Positions 26,165 through 35,171 of a stretch of DNA of 64,000 nt are shown here, piece by piece; position 1 is the first letter of the stretch; each line of letters starts with the position of its first letter. Location of the stretch: assembly GCF_000993785.3 (NCBI RefSeq), contig NZ_CP009922.3, forward strand, positions 248,001 through 312,000, written 5' to 3'. Position numbers and translations under genes: made by a program. This stretch comes from Streptomyces xiamenensis. Lineage in GTDB: Bacteria; Actinomycetota; Actinomycetes; Streptomycetales; Streptomycetaceae. A model generated the notes under the pieces. The model ran no database searches and was not told the origin of the DNA. It saw only the letters and a program-made list of their open reading frames with translations.

Positions 26165-26206
26165 GCCGCGTCCGCCTTCGTGCCGTTGTCGGTTGCCATG
26201 AGTCGG

Positions 26207-27031
26207 TCAGCCCTTCACTGAGCCCTGGAGCAGGGCGGAGACGAAACGGCGCTGGAAGATGAGGAAGACGGTCAGGGTGGGCGCCAGGATCAGCAGCGAA
26301 CCGGCGCACAGCAGGGGGATGTCCGTTCCCCACTGCCCCTGGAAGGCGCCGAGAGCACCGGCCATGGTGCGCTGCCGTGGATCGTCGACGAGCACGATCG
26401 CGAGCAGGAACTGGTTCCACGTCCACAGGAAGAGCAGGATCGCGAGCGAGGAGATGGCCGGGGCGGCCAGCGGGACATGGATCCGCCAGAACACCTGCCA
26501 GACGCTCGCGCCGTCGAGCTGGGCCGCCTCGGAGAGTTCCGTGGGCACATTGACGAAGTGCGCGCGCATCCAGTAGACGGCGAACGGCATGTACAGGCCG
26601 ATGAGCGGCAGGATGATGGCCCACCGGGTGTTGAGGAACCCCAGGTCGCGCACCAGGTAGTACAGCGGGGTGATGATGCCTTCGAACGGCAGCGTCAGGC
26701 CGAGAACGAACAGCAGGAAGAGCAGCGGGCCGCCGGCCATCCGCAGATGGCCGAGCGCGAACCCGGCCATGGTGCCGAGGACCAGCGAAATGGGCACCAC
26801 GCCCAGCACGATGAGCGTGCTCGACCACAACAGGTCGCCCATGTGGGCGGCCTCGAAGGCGCGGACGAAGTTCCCCCACTGCGGATCATCCGGCCACTGC
26901 AGGCCGGAGGGGTAACTCCCCGACGGATGCAGGGCGGTGACGAACAGGCTGATGAACGGCACGATCGTGACGACCATCAGGGCGACGAGGAACAGGCGCC
27001 CCGTCCACGCTTCACGTTTGCCGACGATCAT
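26207..27031 (-). CDS. Sugar ABC transporter permease (MalG/CUT1 type)
   Basis: A 274-residue inner-membrane permease with about six helices. The EAA loop NVPTELSEAAQLDGASVWQV lies at about 151-170, followed by FWRIHVPLAAPAISSLAIL, the characteristic CUT1 pattern. ATG 27031 overlaps the stop of the upstream permease (ATGA). No dedicated ATPase is present in the operon; CUT1 transporters in Streptomyces commonly use the shared MsiK ATPase. Confidence 0.93.
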   Translation of the reverse strand: MIVGKREAWTGRLFLVALMVVTIVPFISLFVTALHPSGSYPSGLQWPDDPQWGNFVRAFEAAHMGDLLWSSTLIVLGVVPISLVLGTMAGFALGHLRMAGGPLLFLLFVLGLTLPFEGIITPLYYLVRDLGFLNTRWAIILPLIGLYMPFAVYWMRAHFVNVPTELSEAAQLDGASVWQVFWRIHVPLAAPAISSLAILLFLWTWNQFLLAIVLVDDPRQRTMAGALGAFQGQWGTDIPLLCAGSLLILAPTLTVFLIFQRRFVSALLQGSVKG

Positions 27032-27999
27032 GGCCGCTCCCTGGTGAGCCGCTGGACGGGCAGGACGCACAGGAGCACCAGCACCATGAGGACCACCGCC
27101 AGCGCGGACGCCACCCCGATCTGCCGGTCGGAGAAGGCCTGGTAGAAGATCTCCAGGCCGGGCACCATGGTGGCGTTGCCCGGGCCGCCCTGGGTGGAGA
27201 TGTAGATGATGTCGAAGCTGGCCAGCGCGGAGATGACGGTCACGGTGACGCAGACGCCGATCTCCTGCCGCAGGCTGGGCACGGTGACGGAGAAGAACTC
27301 CCGTACCGGGCCCGCGCCGTCCAGCCGGGCCGCCTCGTAGAGGGCGGGATCGATCTTGCTCATGCCCGCCAGTAGCAGCAGCGTGCACAGGCCGAGCATC
27401 ACCCAGGCGCCCATCACACCGACGGCGGGCAGCGCCGTGGACAGATCACCGAGCCAGGCACGGGTGGTCCCGCCGAGACCGATGGCCGACAGCACCTGAT
27501 TGACCAGGCCGTTGGAGGACAGCAGCCAGGTCCAGGTGATGCCGACCGCCACCAGGGGGATGACCTGGGGGATGAACACGACCGTTCTGGCCACCAGGGC
27601 GAGCCGGCTGGCGGCGATGCGCCGGATGGTCGCGGCGATCGCCAGACCGAGCAGCACGGGGACCACGCTGAAGAACACGATGAGCCGGAAGGCGTTGAGG
27701 ATCGTGTTGAACAGTTCGGGATCGCGGAACACCCGGTGGTAGTTGTCGAGTCCCACCCAGGTCGAGGCGCCGATGCCGTTCCACTCGTAGAGCGAGTACT
27801 GGAAGGTGAGGAGCATCGGCCACAGGACGAACACGGCGTAGACCGCCAGGGCAGGGGCGGCGAACAGCCAGCTGACCCACCACCGGGTGGAGAGGCCGGC
27901 GGGCCGGGCGCCGCCCCGCAGCCGGGGCGGACGCCCCCCGGTCCTGCGGGACGCGGCGCCGGCCCTGCCGACCGCCGGCTCCGTCGTCGGAGAGTTCAC
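27028..27999 (-). CDS. Sugar ABC transporter permease (MalF/CUT1 type)
   Basis: A 323-residue permease with a cytoplasmic, Arg/Gly-rich N-terminal tail (about 1-40) and then six membrane segments starting at WWVSWLFAAPALAVYAVFVL. The EAA loop KIDPALYEAARLDGAGPVREF is at about 213-233. Five bases downstream of the lipoprotein gene, and overlapping the next permease by four bases, so the three are one operon. Confidence 0.93.
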   Translation of the reverse strand: MNSPTTEPAVGRAGAASRRTGGRPPRLRGGARPAGLSTRWWVSWLFAAPALAVYAVFVLWPMLLTFQYSLYEWNGIGASTWVGLDNYHRVFRDPELFNTILNAFRLIVFFSVVPVLLGLAIAATIRRIAASRLALVARTVVFIPQVIPLVAVGITWTWLLSSNGLVNQVLSAIGLGGTTRAWLGDLSTALPAVGVMGAWVMLGLCTLLLLAGMSKIDPALYEAARLDGAGPVREFFSVTVPSLRQEIGVCVTVTVISALASFDIIYISTQGGPGNATMVPGLEIFYQAFSDRQIGVASALAVVLMVLVLLCVLPVQRLTRERP

Positions 28000-28004
28000 G
28001 GGCG

Positions 28005-29360
28005 CTAGCTCCCGGTTCCGGACGCGTACTCGTTCTGGACCGCCGCCAGCAGCCCTTCCGGTGACTGCTCACCCGCGAACAGCAGCTGCAACTGCGGGGT
28101 CCAGCCCTTGGCGTAGATGGAGCCGGTGGCGTTGGCGATGAAGTCCATGGCGCCGTTGTCCCCGGAGACCAGGGCTCCGGCCGCCAGCGTTTCAGCGGTG
28201 ACGGTGCCCTCCTCCACCTCGGGCATGGGCGCGTCGGGCAGACCCATGGGGTGCGACCCGCCGATCTCGACCGCGATCTCCCGGGCACGCTCGTCGGTCG
28301 CCACCCAGTTGAGGAAGTACGCCGCGTGATCCGGGTTCTTCGCGTGCGCGCCGATGCCGTAGGTCAGGGGCGCGGACATCGCCGCGACCGGGCCACCGGC
28401 CTCGCGAGGCGGCATCACGAAGAAGCCGACTTCCCCAGGCATCTCCGCGTCCAGATTCCCGGACTCCCAGTCGCCGTTGAACATGAACAGTCCGTCGCCG
28501 GCCAGGAACTTGCCCATCATCTGGGCGTATTCCATCGCGTTGGCGTCCGGGTCGAAGTACCCCGCCCGGATCCAGTCCTGGAGGTGGCCGACCGCCGAGA
28601 GGTTCGACGGTGTGTCGATGTCGGCGCCGGGACGCTGGAAGATCCAGTCGTTGATCGGACCGGGCTGCCCGTAGGCCGCCATCAGATTCTGCAGCGGGAA
28701 CGCGAAGCCGCCCGTGGCGCCGCCGTTGAACTGGACGATCGGCACGATGCCGGCGTCGTGGGCGTCGGACAGCAGGGCATCGAACTCGTCCAGCGTGGCC
28801 GGCGGAGCCGACATGCCGATCCGCTCGGCGAGCGTCTTGTTGTAGAAGACGCCGGTCATGCTGAAGTTGAGGCCCATGCCGTACAGGGATCCCTCACCGC
28901 GCGGTGAGCCCTCGGGGGCGGAGCGCAACTGCTCCAGCTGGGAGGGGGGCCACCGGTCCCACCCGAAGACGTTCGCGTATCCGTCCAGGTCGAGCAGCAG
29001 GCCGTTGCTCACCAGTTCGGAGAGCTGCGGAAGCCGCATGAGGTCCGGCGGGTCATCCGCCAGTACGCGCGGCGCGTTCTGGGTGATCACCGCGAACTGG
29101 TCCTCGCGTATGTCCCATGTGACGTTGGGGTACTGCCGGGTGAACTCCTCCGTCAGGGCGCGCGCCATGGGGAAGCCGGTCTCGAAGTACGCCTTGAGCG
29201 TGACCGGTTCGCTGCCGATGGTTGGTGCCTGGGAGGGCGATGCGCCGGGGTTCGACGGCTTTGGCCCGCTGCTTCCCGGCCCGCTGCAGCCCGCGGCCAC
29301 CGTTCCCGCGAGGGCGAGGAAACCGAGCGCGGCTTGCCGACGGCTGATGGAACGCGTCAT
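28005..29360 (-). CDS. Sugar ABC transporter substrate-binding lipoprotein
   Basis: A 451-residue family 1 extracellular solute-binding protein. The N-terminus combines a twin-arginine motif (SRRQAALGFLALAGTVAAGC) with a lipobox ending at Cys25. The mature region has GFPMARALTEEFTRQYPNV, DDPPDLMRLPQLSELVSNGL and FVMPPREAGGPVAAMSAPLTY, standard for carbohydrate binders. ATG 29360 was chosen for its position at the signal. It is the first gene of the operon, transcribed from a promoter with a LacI operator at 29420-29435. Ligand is probably a fructose-containing oligosaccharide, judging from the GH68 partner. Confidence 0.92.
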   Translation of the reverse strand: MTRSISRRQAALGFLALAGTVAAGCSGPGSSGPKPSNPGASPSQAPTIGSEPVTLKAYFETGFPMARALTEEFTRQYPNVTWDIREDQFAVITQNAPRVLADDPPDLMRLPQLSELVSNGLLLDLDGYANVFGWDRWPPSQLEQLRSAPEGSPRGEGSLYGMGLNFSMTGVFYNKTLAERIGMSAPPATLDEFDALLSDAHDAGIVPIVQFNGGATGGFAFPLQNLMAAYGQPGPINDWIFQRPGADIDTPSNLSAVGHLQDWIRAGYFDPDANAMEYAQMMGKFLAGDGLFMFNGDWESGNLDAEMPGEVGFFVMPPREAGGPVAAMSAPLTYGIGAHAKNPDHAAYFLNWVATDERAREIAVEIGGSHPMGLPDAPMPEVEEGTVTAETLAAGALVSGDNGAMDFIANATGSIYAKGWTPQLQLLFAGEQSPEGLLAAVQNEYASGTGS

Positions 29361-29419
29361 TGCGCACACTCCGTGGATTTCGTGGACGAACCGCCGGGGG
29401 CAGAACATCCTGAGCCGTT

Positions 29420-29472
29420 GCTAAATCGTGTTAGCGGCGGTTAGTGTTACGCCCCGTTCCGCTAGGTGTCAA
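29420..29472 (-). promoter_or_regulatory. Promoter of sugar operon with LacI operator
   Basis: Read on the minus strand: TTGACA (29472-29467), a 17-base spacer, TAACAC (29449-29444), then the perfect dyad GCTAA-N6-TTAGC at 29420-29435, placed just downstream of the -10 where a bound repressor would block initiation. The same operator sequence recurs in front of the esterase gene. Confidence 0.75.
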
Positions 29473-29508
29473 GGTTCTTGTCAGGCTCGATACGTGGGAG
29501 GTTCTCCG

Positions 29509-30570
29509 GTGGGAGTGCGACGGGTGACCATGACCGATGTGGCAAGGCGCGCCGGTGTGTCCCGCACCACCGCCTCGCTGGTGCTCTCGGGGCGGGGCCG
29601 GGAGATGAGAATCTCCCGCGATGTCGAGCGGCGCGTCCTCGAAGCCGCCGACGCGCTGCGGTACCGGCCGGACATCGTCTCCGTCGCGCTGCGCACCGGT
29701 ACGACACGGACCATCGGGTTCGTCTCCGACACCGTGGCGACCTCCCGGCTGGCGGGAGACATGATCAAGGGAGCGCTGGAGGCGGCGCGCGAACGCGGCG
29801 TCATGCTGTTCATCGGTGAGACGGAGGGCGAGCCTGATCTGGAGGAAGGTCTGCTCCAGGCCATGCACGACCGGCGGGTCGACGGGGTCATCTTCGCCTC
29901 GATGTTCACCCGTACTCTCGTGGTGCCGTCCGTTCTCTCCGGGGGGCCGGCCGTCCTGCTGAACGCGCTGCCGGCCCAGGCGTCCCCGCCGTTGCCCTCG
30001 GTGATCCCCGATGAGATCGGCGCCGGCCGTGAGGCGGCCCGGGTGCTTCTCGGCGCGGGGCACCGGGACGGCATCCATCTGATCGGCGCCGGGCCAGGTG
30101 TGCGCGATGTGCCGCCCGGAGCCGTGGCCGGGGCCGAACGGCTCGCGGGTATCCGCGAGATCTTCGCACGGGAGTCGGTGAAGATCGCCAGTGGCCGGAT
30201 GTGCCCCGACTGGCAGCCGGAGTACGGCTACGAGGCCACCCGCGATCTGCTGTCCTGCGACCGGCCGCGGGCGCTGATCTGCCTCAACGACCGGCTCGCG
30301 CTGGGCGCTTATCAGGCGCTCGACGCGGCGGGGCTGACCGTGCCGGACGATGTCTCCGTGATCTCCTTCGACGATCACCCCATCGCCACCTGGATCCGGC
30401 CCAAACTCACCACCGTGGCGCTCCCGCACCACGAACTGGGCCGCACGGCCGTCGACGCGCTCTTCTCGGAGATCGACCGGCACCGCCAGGGGCTGCCCCC
30501 CGAGAACCGGCAGATCCGGGTCCCCATGCCGACCCGGCTGCGGGAGTCGGTGGCACCTGCCGCCGGCTGA
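29509..30570 (+). CDS. LacI family transcriptional repressor
   Basis: A 353-residue LacI/GalR protein. The HTH and hinge region is at about 5-60 (VTMTDVARRAGVSRTTASLVL, VLEAADALRYRPD), followed by the periplasmic-binding-protein-like sensor (about 65-345) with RTIGFVSDTVATSRLAGDMI, RALICLNDRLALGAYQAL and DVSVISFDDHPIATWI. GTG 29509 is preferred for its GGGAGG site at 29496 and because the HTH begins immediately after. Divergent from the sugar operon. Twin operators on either side of the gene suggest it represses both the transporter/GH68 operon and the downstream esterase. Confidence 0.93.
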   Translation: MGVRRVTMTDVARRAGVSRTTASLVLSGRGREMRISRDVERRVLEAADALRYRPDIVSVALRTGTTRTIGFVSDTVATSRLAGDMIKGALEAARERGVMLFIGETEGEPDLEEGLLQAMHDRRVDGVIFASMFTRTLVVPSVLSGGPAVLLNALPAQASPPLPSVIPDEIGAGREAARVLLGAGHRDGIHLIGAGPGVRDVPPGAVAGAERLAGIREIFARESVKIASGRMCPDWQPEYGYEATRDLLSCDRPRALICLNDRLALGAYQALDAAGLTVPDDVSVISFDDHPIATWIRPKLTTVALPHHELGRTAVDALFSEIDRHRQGLPPENRQIRVPMPTRLRESVAPAAG

Positions 30571-30642
30571 CACCCGGTGCGCGGACCAACAGTTGACGAC
30601 GCGTCTCCTCCTGCGGGGTGTCAGGCGTCGCGAGCCCGGCCT

Positions 30643-30699
30643 CTTGACAGCGCTGGCGACCGTCACCACACTGCCACGGCATAACTAACACGATTTAGC
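30643..30699 (+). promoter_or_regulatory. Esterase promoter with second LacI operator
   Basis: TTGACA (30643-30648), a 17-base spacer and CACACT (30666-30671) form a promoter. It is followed by CTAACACGATTTAGC (30685-30699), which is the reverse complement of the operator core in front of the sugar operon. The match, including the N6 spacer, argues for a shared regulator. Confidence 0.75.
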
Positions 30700-30770
30700 A
30701 ACTCGTCGAGGCCGTGCCGTCCTGTCCCGGACACCACCGCGAAAGCGGCCCGGCCCACGCGGAGGTCGCC

Positions 30771-32081
30771 ATGCTGCTACGCCGGCTTGCCCTGGTCTGC
30801 CTGTCCCTGGGGCTGCTGGGCTCGTCCCTGATGCCCACGGCGTCCGCCGCCACCGGCGACCGGCGCCCGGACCGGGGCGTCCAGAGCGTCACCGCCATCA
30901 CCCGGGTGCACACCTACGGCCAGAAGATCGACGCCGTGGCGGTGGAGTACGCGGCGGACGTCAACCCCCGCACGCTCGGCCCGGACACCTACACCGTCAC
31001 CGACAGCGTCTACAACTTCCGCTACGACCCGATCGAGGACCTCACCCGGTACGCGGACCGGGAAGTCGTCAGGGTCTACACGAACGACGCGCCCGCACCG
31101 CGTCCGGACGGCCGCTCCCGTACCGGCCGGTATGTCATTGTCGAACTGGCGCCGGCCGATCGTGGCGGCAATACCGTCATCGTGTCCCGCTGCCCGACCT
31201 TCCTGTGCTCGGTGAAGGTCAACCCCGAACCTCCCACGCGCATCGTCCAGAACGAGCCCGTCCACGCCCTCCGCGGCAACGGAAACGGTCGGGGACCTGT
31301 CCTCGCGCCCGCGTCGTCGGCCGCCCTCCCACTGACGGAGCCGGCGGTCAACCTGCTGGTCGACGACTTCGAACAGAGCACCTATCTCCACCACGGCAGC
31401 GTCCTGCCGTACGCCTACCATCTGCCCTCCGGCTACGACCCCGGGCGCGGCTACCCGCTGATGGTGATCCTGCCCGGTCACGGGATGGGCTGGGACGGCG
31501 AGAACCTCGGTGTCTCCCTCGCCGCTGACATCCCGGCAACCGCCTGGCTCACCGACGAATGGAACGGGACGGGCGAGGACGTCATCGTGCTCGTGCCCCA
31601 GAACCAGCGCGTGGGTCCGGCGGCCGAGGCCGAGATCATGACGGCCCTGGTGGAGGATTTCATCGGCTCTCACGCCGTCGACCCCGACCGGGTGTACGCC
31701 TCGACCGTGTCCTACGGTTCCCGGCTGGCCTGGGAAGCCATGGCGGAGCGGCCGGGGCTGTTCACCGCCGCTCTCATCACCGGTGGTTTCGCGGTCGACG
31801 ACGAGCAGGCGGCCCGCATCGCCTCCGCCCGGACACCCATCTGGGTCACCCACGGTCTCAACGACCACCTGCTGCCCGTCGATTACGGCCGTGACTCGGC
31901 GCGATCGCTGCGCGAGGCCTATACGGCGGCCGGGGTGGACCCCGGGATGGCCGAGGACCTCGTGCGCTACACCGAGTACGGGAACGAGGCGTTCTCGGAG
32001 CCGGACTACCACGCCGCGTTCGGCCCCACCTATGAGGACGCTTCGATCCTGGGCTGGTTGCTTCGGCAGGGGGGTCGGTGA
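30771..32081 (+). CDS. Secreted alpha/beta-hydrolase esterase with N-terminal Ig-like domain
   Basis: A 436-residue secreted protein. Signal peptide at about 1-26 (RRLALVCLSLGLLGSSLMPTASA). Then comes a beta-rich Ig-like domain (about 38-145) of the sort found in Thermotoga-type esterases, and a C-terminal alpha/beta hydrolase (about 200-436) with YPLMVILPGHGMGWDGENL (oxyanion region), VYASTVSYGSRLAWEAMAE (nucleophile Ser, not the standard GxSxG), THGLNDHLLPVDYG (Asp) and EPDYHAAFGPTYED (His). ATG 30771 has GGAGG upstream. Shares the LacI operator with the sugar operon, so it may remove acyl groups from the sugar before uptake. Exact substrate unknown. Confidence 0.85.
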   Translation: MLLRRLALVCLSLGLLGSSLMPTASAATGDRRPDRGVQSVTAITRVHTYGQKIDAVAVEYAADVNPRTLGPDTYTVTDSVYNFRYDPIEDLTRYADREVVRVYTNDAPAPRPDGRSRTGRYVIVELAPADRGGNTVIVSRCPTFLCSVKVNPEPPTRIVQNEPVHALRGNGNGRGPVLAPASSAALPLTEPAVNLLVDDFEQSTYLHHGSVLPYAYHLPSGYDPGRGYPLMVILPGHGMGWDGENLGVSLAADIPATAWLTDEWNGTGEDVIVLVPQNQRVGPAAEAEIMTALVEDFIGSHAVDPDRVYASTVSYGSRLAWEAMAERPGLFTAALITGGFAVDDEQAARIASARTPIWVTHGLNDHLLPVDYGRDSARSLREAYTAAGVDPGMAEDLVRYTEYGNEAFSEPDYHAAFGPTYEDASILGWLLRQGGR

Positions 32082-32197
32082 GCGGTGACCCTCCTGTCGC
32101 CCGACACCGCGGGAGTCCTGCCGGTGGGGACGCCCCAGCGACGGGGCCTGAATCAGCGATAGAGTCCCGCCCCACCCCCACGCCCGAAGGTCCCAAG

Positions 32198-32620
32198 ATG
32201 TCCGATCACTCCCCCAACCCGCCCACCGGCGCACTCCACCACGTCGAGATCTGGGTACCCGACCTCACCCGCGCCACCCACACATGGGGCCGACTCCTCG
32301 AAGCCCTCGGATACACCCCCCACCAGGACTGGCCGGGCGGCAGAAGCTGGCGCCTCGCACACACCTACCTCGTCTTCGAACAATCGCCCGCACTCACCGG
32401 CCCCCGCCACGACCGCTGCGCCCCGGGGCTCAACCACCTCGCCTTCCACGCCGGCACCCGCCACGACGTCGACACCCTCACCGACCAAGCGATCGCCACC
32501 GGCTGGACCCTGCTGTTCCCCGACCGCCACCCCCACGCCGGCGGCCCCCAGCAATACGCCGCCTACCTCGAGAACACCGACGGCTTCGAAATCGAACTCA
32601 TAGCCGGCCGTTCCCGGTGA
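32198..32620 (+). CDS. VOC family (glyoxalase/dioxygenase fold) protein
   Basis: A 140-residue single-domain protein with paired beta-alpha-beta-beta-beta modules: LHHVEIWVPDLTRATHTWGR at about 13-32, GLNHLAFHAGTRHDVDTLTD at about 76-95, and YAAYLENTDGFEIELIA at the end. Potential metal ligands are His14 or His15, His79 and the terminal Glu. Enzymatic or antibiotic-binding roles both occur in the family; I infer neither. ATG 32198 chosen because it starts the first module; the ribosome site is weak (AGGTCC). Confidence 0.88.
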   Translation: MSDHSPNPPTGALHHVEIWVPDLTRATHTWGRLLEALGYTPHQDWPGGRSWRLAHTYLVFEQSPALTGPRHDRCAPGLNHLAFHAGTRHDVDTLTDQAIATGWTLLFPDRHPHAGGPQQYAAYLENTDGFEIELIAGRSR

Positions 32621-32761
32621 ACACCCCCGCTGCCCACGGCTGCCGCACCGCCCGGTCGCGGCGCGGCAGCCAGCCAACCCCGAGCTCCAGGAGCCGATGT
32701 CACTCGCGTGCTCGCGCACGCGCGTCCTGTCTCCCCGGCCGGACGGTGCCAGCGGTGGATC

Positions 32762-33700
32762 TCAGACAGGGGTCGGCCACTCACCCCGCTGCCGCGCCAC
32801 CTGGGGCGCCGCGAAGTGCGCCGCACCCCGGCGCGCCAGATAGGCAGCCACCGAGGTCGGTGTGACATCCGGGTAGTCCGCGTTGCGCACGTCGCGCAAC
32901 GCGGCCGTTCCGTCGAACATCGCGACCTGGGCTTGCAGCGCCACGTACTCGACCACGCTGGACGCGTTGAACTGCCGACGCGCGATCTCCGCGCGCAGGT
33001 CCTCGAGGGTGCCCCTGCGCACCAGTTCCCACCGCCGCCCGGACGCCGCTTCGATCTCGTTCCGCAGCTCCAGCATGGTCAGCTGTTGGCCGACCACGTG
33101 CACCTCGCGGCCCGCGGTCGTCGGGTCGAGCGCGATCGCGGCCGTGAACGCGGCGGTGTCCCCGATCGTGGTGATGTCGATCGCGCGCATGCCGTCGCCC
33201 CATACGGAGAACGTGCCCGCGGCCGGGTCGAGCACCTCGTGGACCGGGCCGAGGAAAAACTCCGGGAACGCGCCGATCGCCACCGAGGTGCGCGCGACGG
33301 TCGAGGTCGCGAACGCGTCCGCGAAGACTCGGCGCAGGTCGGACAGCACGTTGATGCCGTAGCCGTAGCCGAAGAGGTTGATCGAGAAGTCGGACGGGAT
33401 CATCCGGTGCACTCCGGCCCGCTCGGCGGCGCGCAGCAGTTCCCGCTGCCCGTCGATGATCACCTCCGGTCCCCCCTGGACCGCGGACACCACGACCTCC
33501 ACGCCGTCGACGTGCCGCTGCAGTGCGTCGGAGCCGTCTGCCAGGTCGCCGACGCACAGGGTCAGATTCGGGTGTGCCGCCGGCTTGTCCGTCGAGGGCT
33601 TACGGACCAGCGCGCGTACCTCCGCCCCGCGCTCCAGAAGGTTCTTCACGATCAGGCTGCCGAGGCTGCCGGTTGCGCCCGCCACCAGAACTGTCGTCAT
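32762..33700 (-). CDS. NmrA-like NAD(P)-binding protein
   Basis: A 312-residue atypical short-chain dehydrogenase. VLVAGATGSLGSLIVKNLLERG at 4-25 is the glycine-rich nucleotide loop, RALVRKPSTDKPA the NADPH-selecting strand, and SAVQGGPEVIIDGQRELLRAA and RMIPSDFSINLFGYGYG follow the NmrA/isoflavone-reductase pattern. It probably binds NADP and acts as a redox sensor or reductase. Downstream of pirin on the same strand with a 147-base gap. Confidence 0.9.
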   Translation of the reverse strand: MTTVLVAGATGSLGSLIVKNLLERGAEVRALVRKPSTDKPAAHPNLTLCVGDLADGSDALQRHVDGVEVVVSAVQGGPEVIIDGQRELLRAAERAGVHRMIPSDFSINLFGYGYGINVLSDLRRVFADAFATSTVARTSVAIGAFPEFFLGPVHEVLDPAAGTFSVWGDGMRAIDITTIGDTAAFTAAIALDPTTAGREVHVVGQQLTMLELRNEIEAASGRRWELVRRGTLEDLRAEIARRQFNASSVVEYVALQAQVAMFDGTAALRDVRNADYPDVTPTSVAAYLARRGAAHFAAPQVARQRGEWPTPV

Positions 33701-33847
33701 CGCGGTTACTCCTTGTTCGATCTGCTTGTGGATGGCCGCCCGCCCGGTACGGCGTCATGAGACCCGGGCGGCCGGTTGTGGCGTTCTCTGCGCGCGGCGA
33801 CGAAGGTGTTCCGCGCGTGCCTGTCCTGCGACGGTGCGCGCGGTGGG

Positions 33848-34738
33848 TCAACCCCCGGCGGTGAAGCGGCTGTGCCGGGGGATGCTGCCGAAGCCGCCGG
33901 AATGGAAATCGCGGTAGGCCTGGACGATTTCGGCCTCGCTGTTCATCACGAACGGACCGTGGGCGACGACGGGCTCCCCGATGGGCCGGCCGGAGAACAC
34001 CATCGCCTTTGTCCGTTCGTCGGCGTCGCGGGCGGCCAGAGCCAGCGTGGTCGGGCCACCCCTTCGGGACACGGGATCGGACCAGGCGATCTCTCCCGCG
34101 CGTACGGTGCGCCCGCCGACCGTCAGGCAGCCGGCGATCACGTACACGAAAGAGCGTTCGCTCCCGTCGAGTACCTGCCGGTACTCGGCTCTCGGGTCGA
34201 GCGTGATCACCATGCCCAGAATGGGCCAGTGATTGACCGCCGGCCCGCGCACTGCCCCCGCCTCGCCCGAGATCACCTGGACCAGGACACCCGGCTCGGT
34301 GTGCACGGCCTGGCCACCGGCCCGGAGGTCCTGGTAGCCGGTGGGCACCGACTTCTTGTTCGACGGAAGGTTGAGCCACAGCTGGATCACGTGGGCGTGC
34401 TCCGCGCGGGCGGCGACCTCGCGGTGGATGACGCCCCGTCCGGCCGTCATCCACTGCACGTCTCCGGGCCCCAGCACACCGGCGTTGCCCATGCTGTCGC
34501 CGTGTTCCAGGGCTCCGTCCAGTACGAGGGTCACGGTCTCCATCCCACGGTGCGGATGCCACTCGAACCCCGGCTGATTGACCCGTTCCTCTCCCATGAG
34601 CAGGAACGGGTCGGTCCGCGCGTCGTCGCCCGGCGGAATGATCAGCGCACTGTGGTCGGACATGGGGGTCGGACCGATGTCCACCCTGGCGACGACCCGG
34701 TTCACCCGGCGGTCCGCCGGCGCGGTTCGTGCGGTCAT
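33848..34738 (-). CDS. Pirin family bicupin protein
   Basis: A 296-residue pirin. The N-terminal cupin has the metal ligands in FEWHPHRGMETVTLVLDG and GDVQWMTAGRGVIHREVA, the classic H-x-H and later His/Glu. The C-terminal cupin follows at about 185-290. Pirins include quercetin 2,3-dioxygenase-like and regulatory members. ATG 34738 has GGAGGG upstream. Divergent from an HxlR regulator gene (88-bp gap), a very common arrangement, in which HxlR controls pirin in response to quinone or electrophile stress. Confidence 0.93.
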   Translation of the reverse strand: MTARTAPADRRVNRVVARVDIGPTPMSDHSALIIPPGDDARTDPFLLMGEERVNQPGFEWHPHRGMETVTLVLDGALEHGDSMGNAGVLGPGDVQWMTAGRGVIHREVAARAEHAHVIQLWLNLPSNKKSVPTGYQDLRAGGQAVHTEPGVLVQVISGEAGAVRGPAVNHWPILGMVITLDPRAEYRQVLDGSERSFVYVIAGCLTVGGRTVRAGEIAWSDPVSRRGGPTTLALAARDADERTKAMVFSGRPIGEPVVAHGPFVMNSEAEIVQAYRDFHSGGFGSIPRHSRFTAGG

Positions 34739-34826
34739 CGTGCCCTCCTTCTCTTCGGCTCACAAAGCATCCGTTCCGGCTGCCGCGTCGACAAAGAGCA
34801 CCGAAGTTACTTACTTTGGAGAAGTG

Positions 34827-35171
34827 ATGAGATCGCCTGACTCCCCCGTCGACGAGGAGAACTGCCACCGCATCCTGCGCGCGCTCGACATCATCGGGGC
34901 CCGCTGGACCGGACCGATCCTGCTCGCCGGGGCCCGGGGCGCCCGCCGGTTCAAGGAGTACCGCGCACTGGTCCCCGGCATCTCGGACCCGCAGCTCACA
35001 CTGCGACTGAAGCAGTTGCAGAGCCGTGGGCTCATCGAACGCACGGTCGTCCCCAGCACGCCGGTCCGGATCACGTACGCCCTCACGGCTGACGCCGAAG
35101 AGCTGATCTCCGCCCTGCAGCCGTTGGCACACTGGAGCGAACGAAATCTCCCGACGCGAAGCGAGGCCTGA
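34827..35171 (+). CDS. HxlR family transcriptional regulator
   Basis: A 114-residue winged-helix regulator: NCHRILRALDIIGARWTGPI at about 11-30, FKEYRALVPGISDPQLTLRL (recognition helix) and VPSTPVRITYALTADAEELI (wing). The N-terminal Cys in DEENC matches the redox Cys of many HxlR proteins. ATG 34827 chosen; TTGGAGAAG precedes it. The upstream sequence GTTACTTACTTT contains the TTAC repeats typical of HxlR operators and probably controls the divergent pirin gene as well. Confidence 0.9.
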   Translation: MRSPDSPVDEENCHRILRALDIIGARWTGPILLAGARGARRFKEYRALVPGISDPQLTLRLKQLQSRGLIERTVVPSTPVRITYALTADAEELISALQPLAHWSERNLPTRSEA

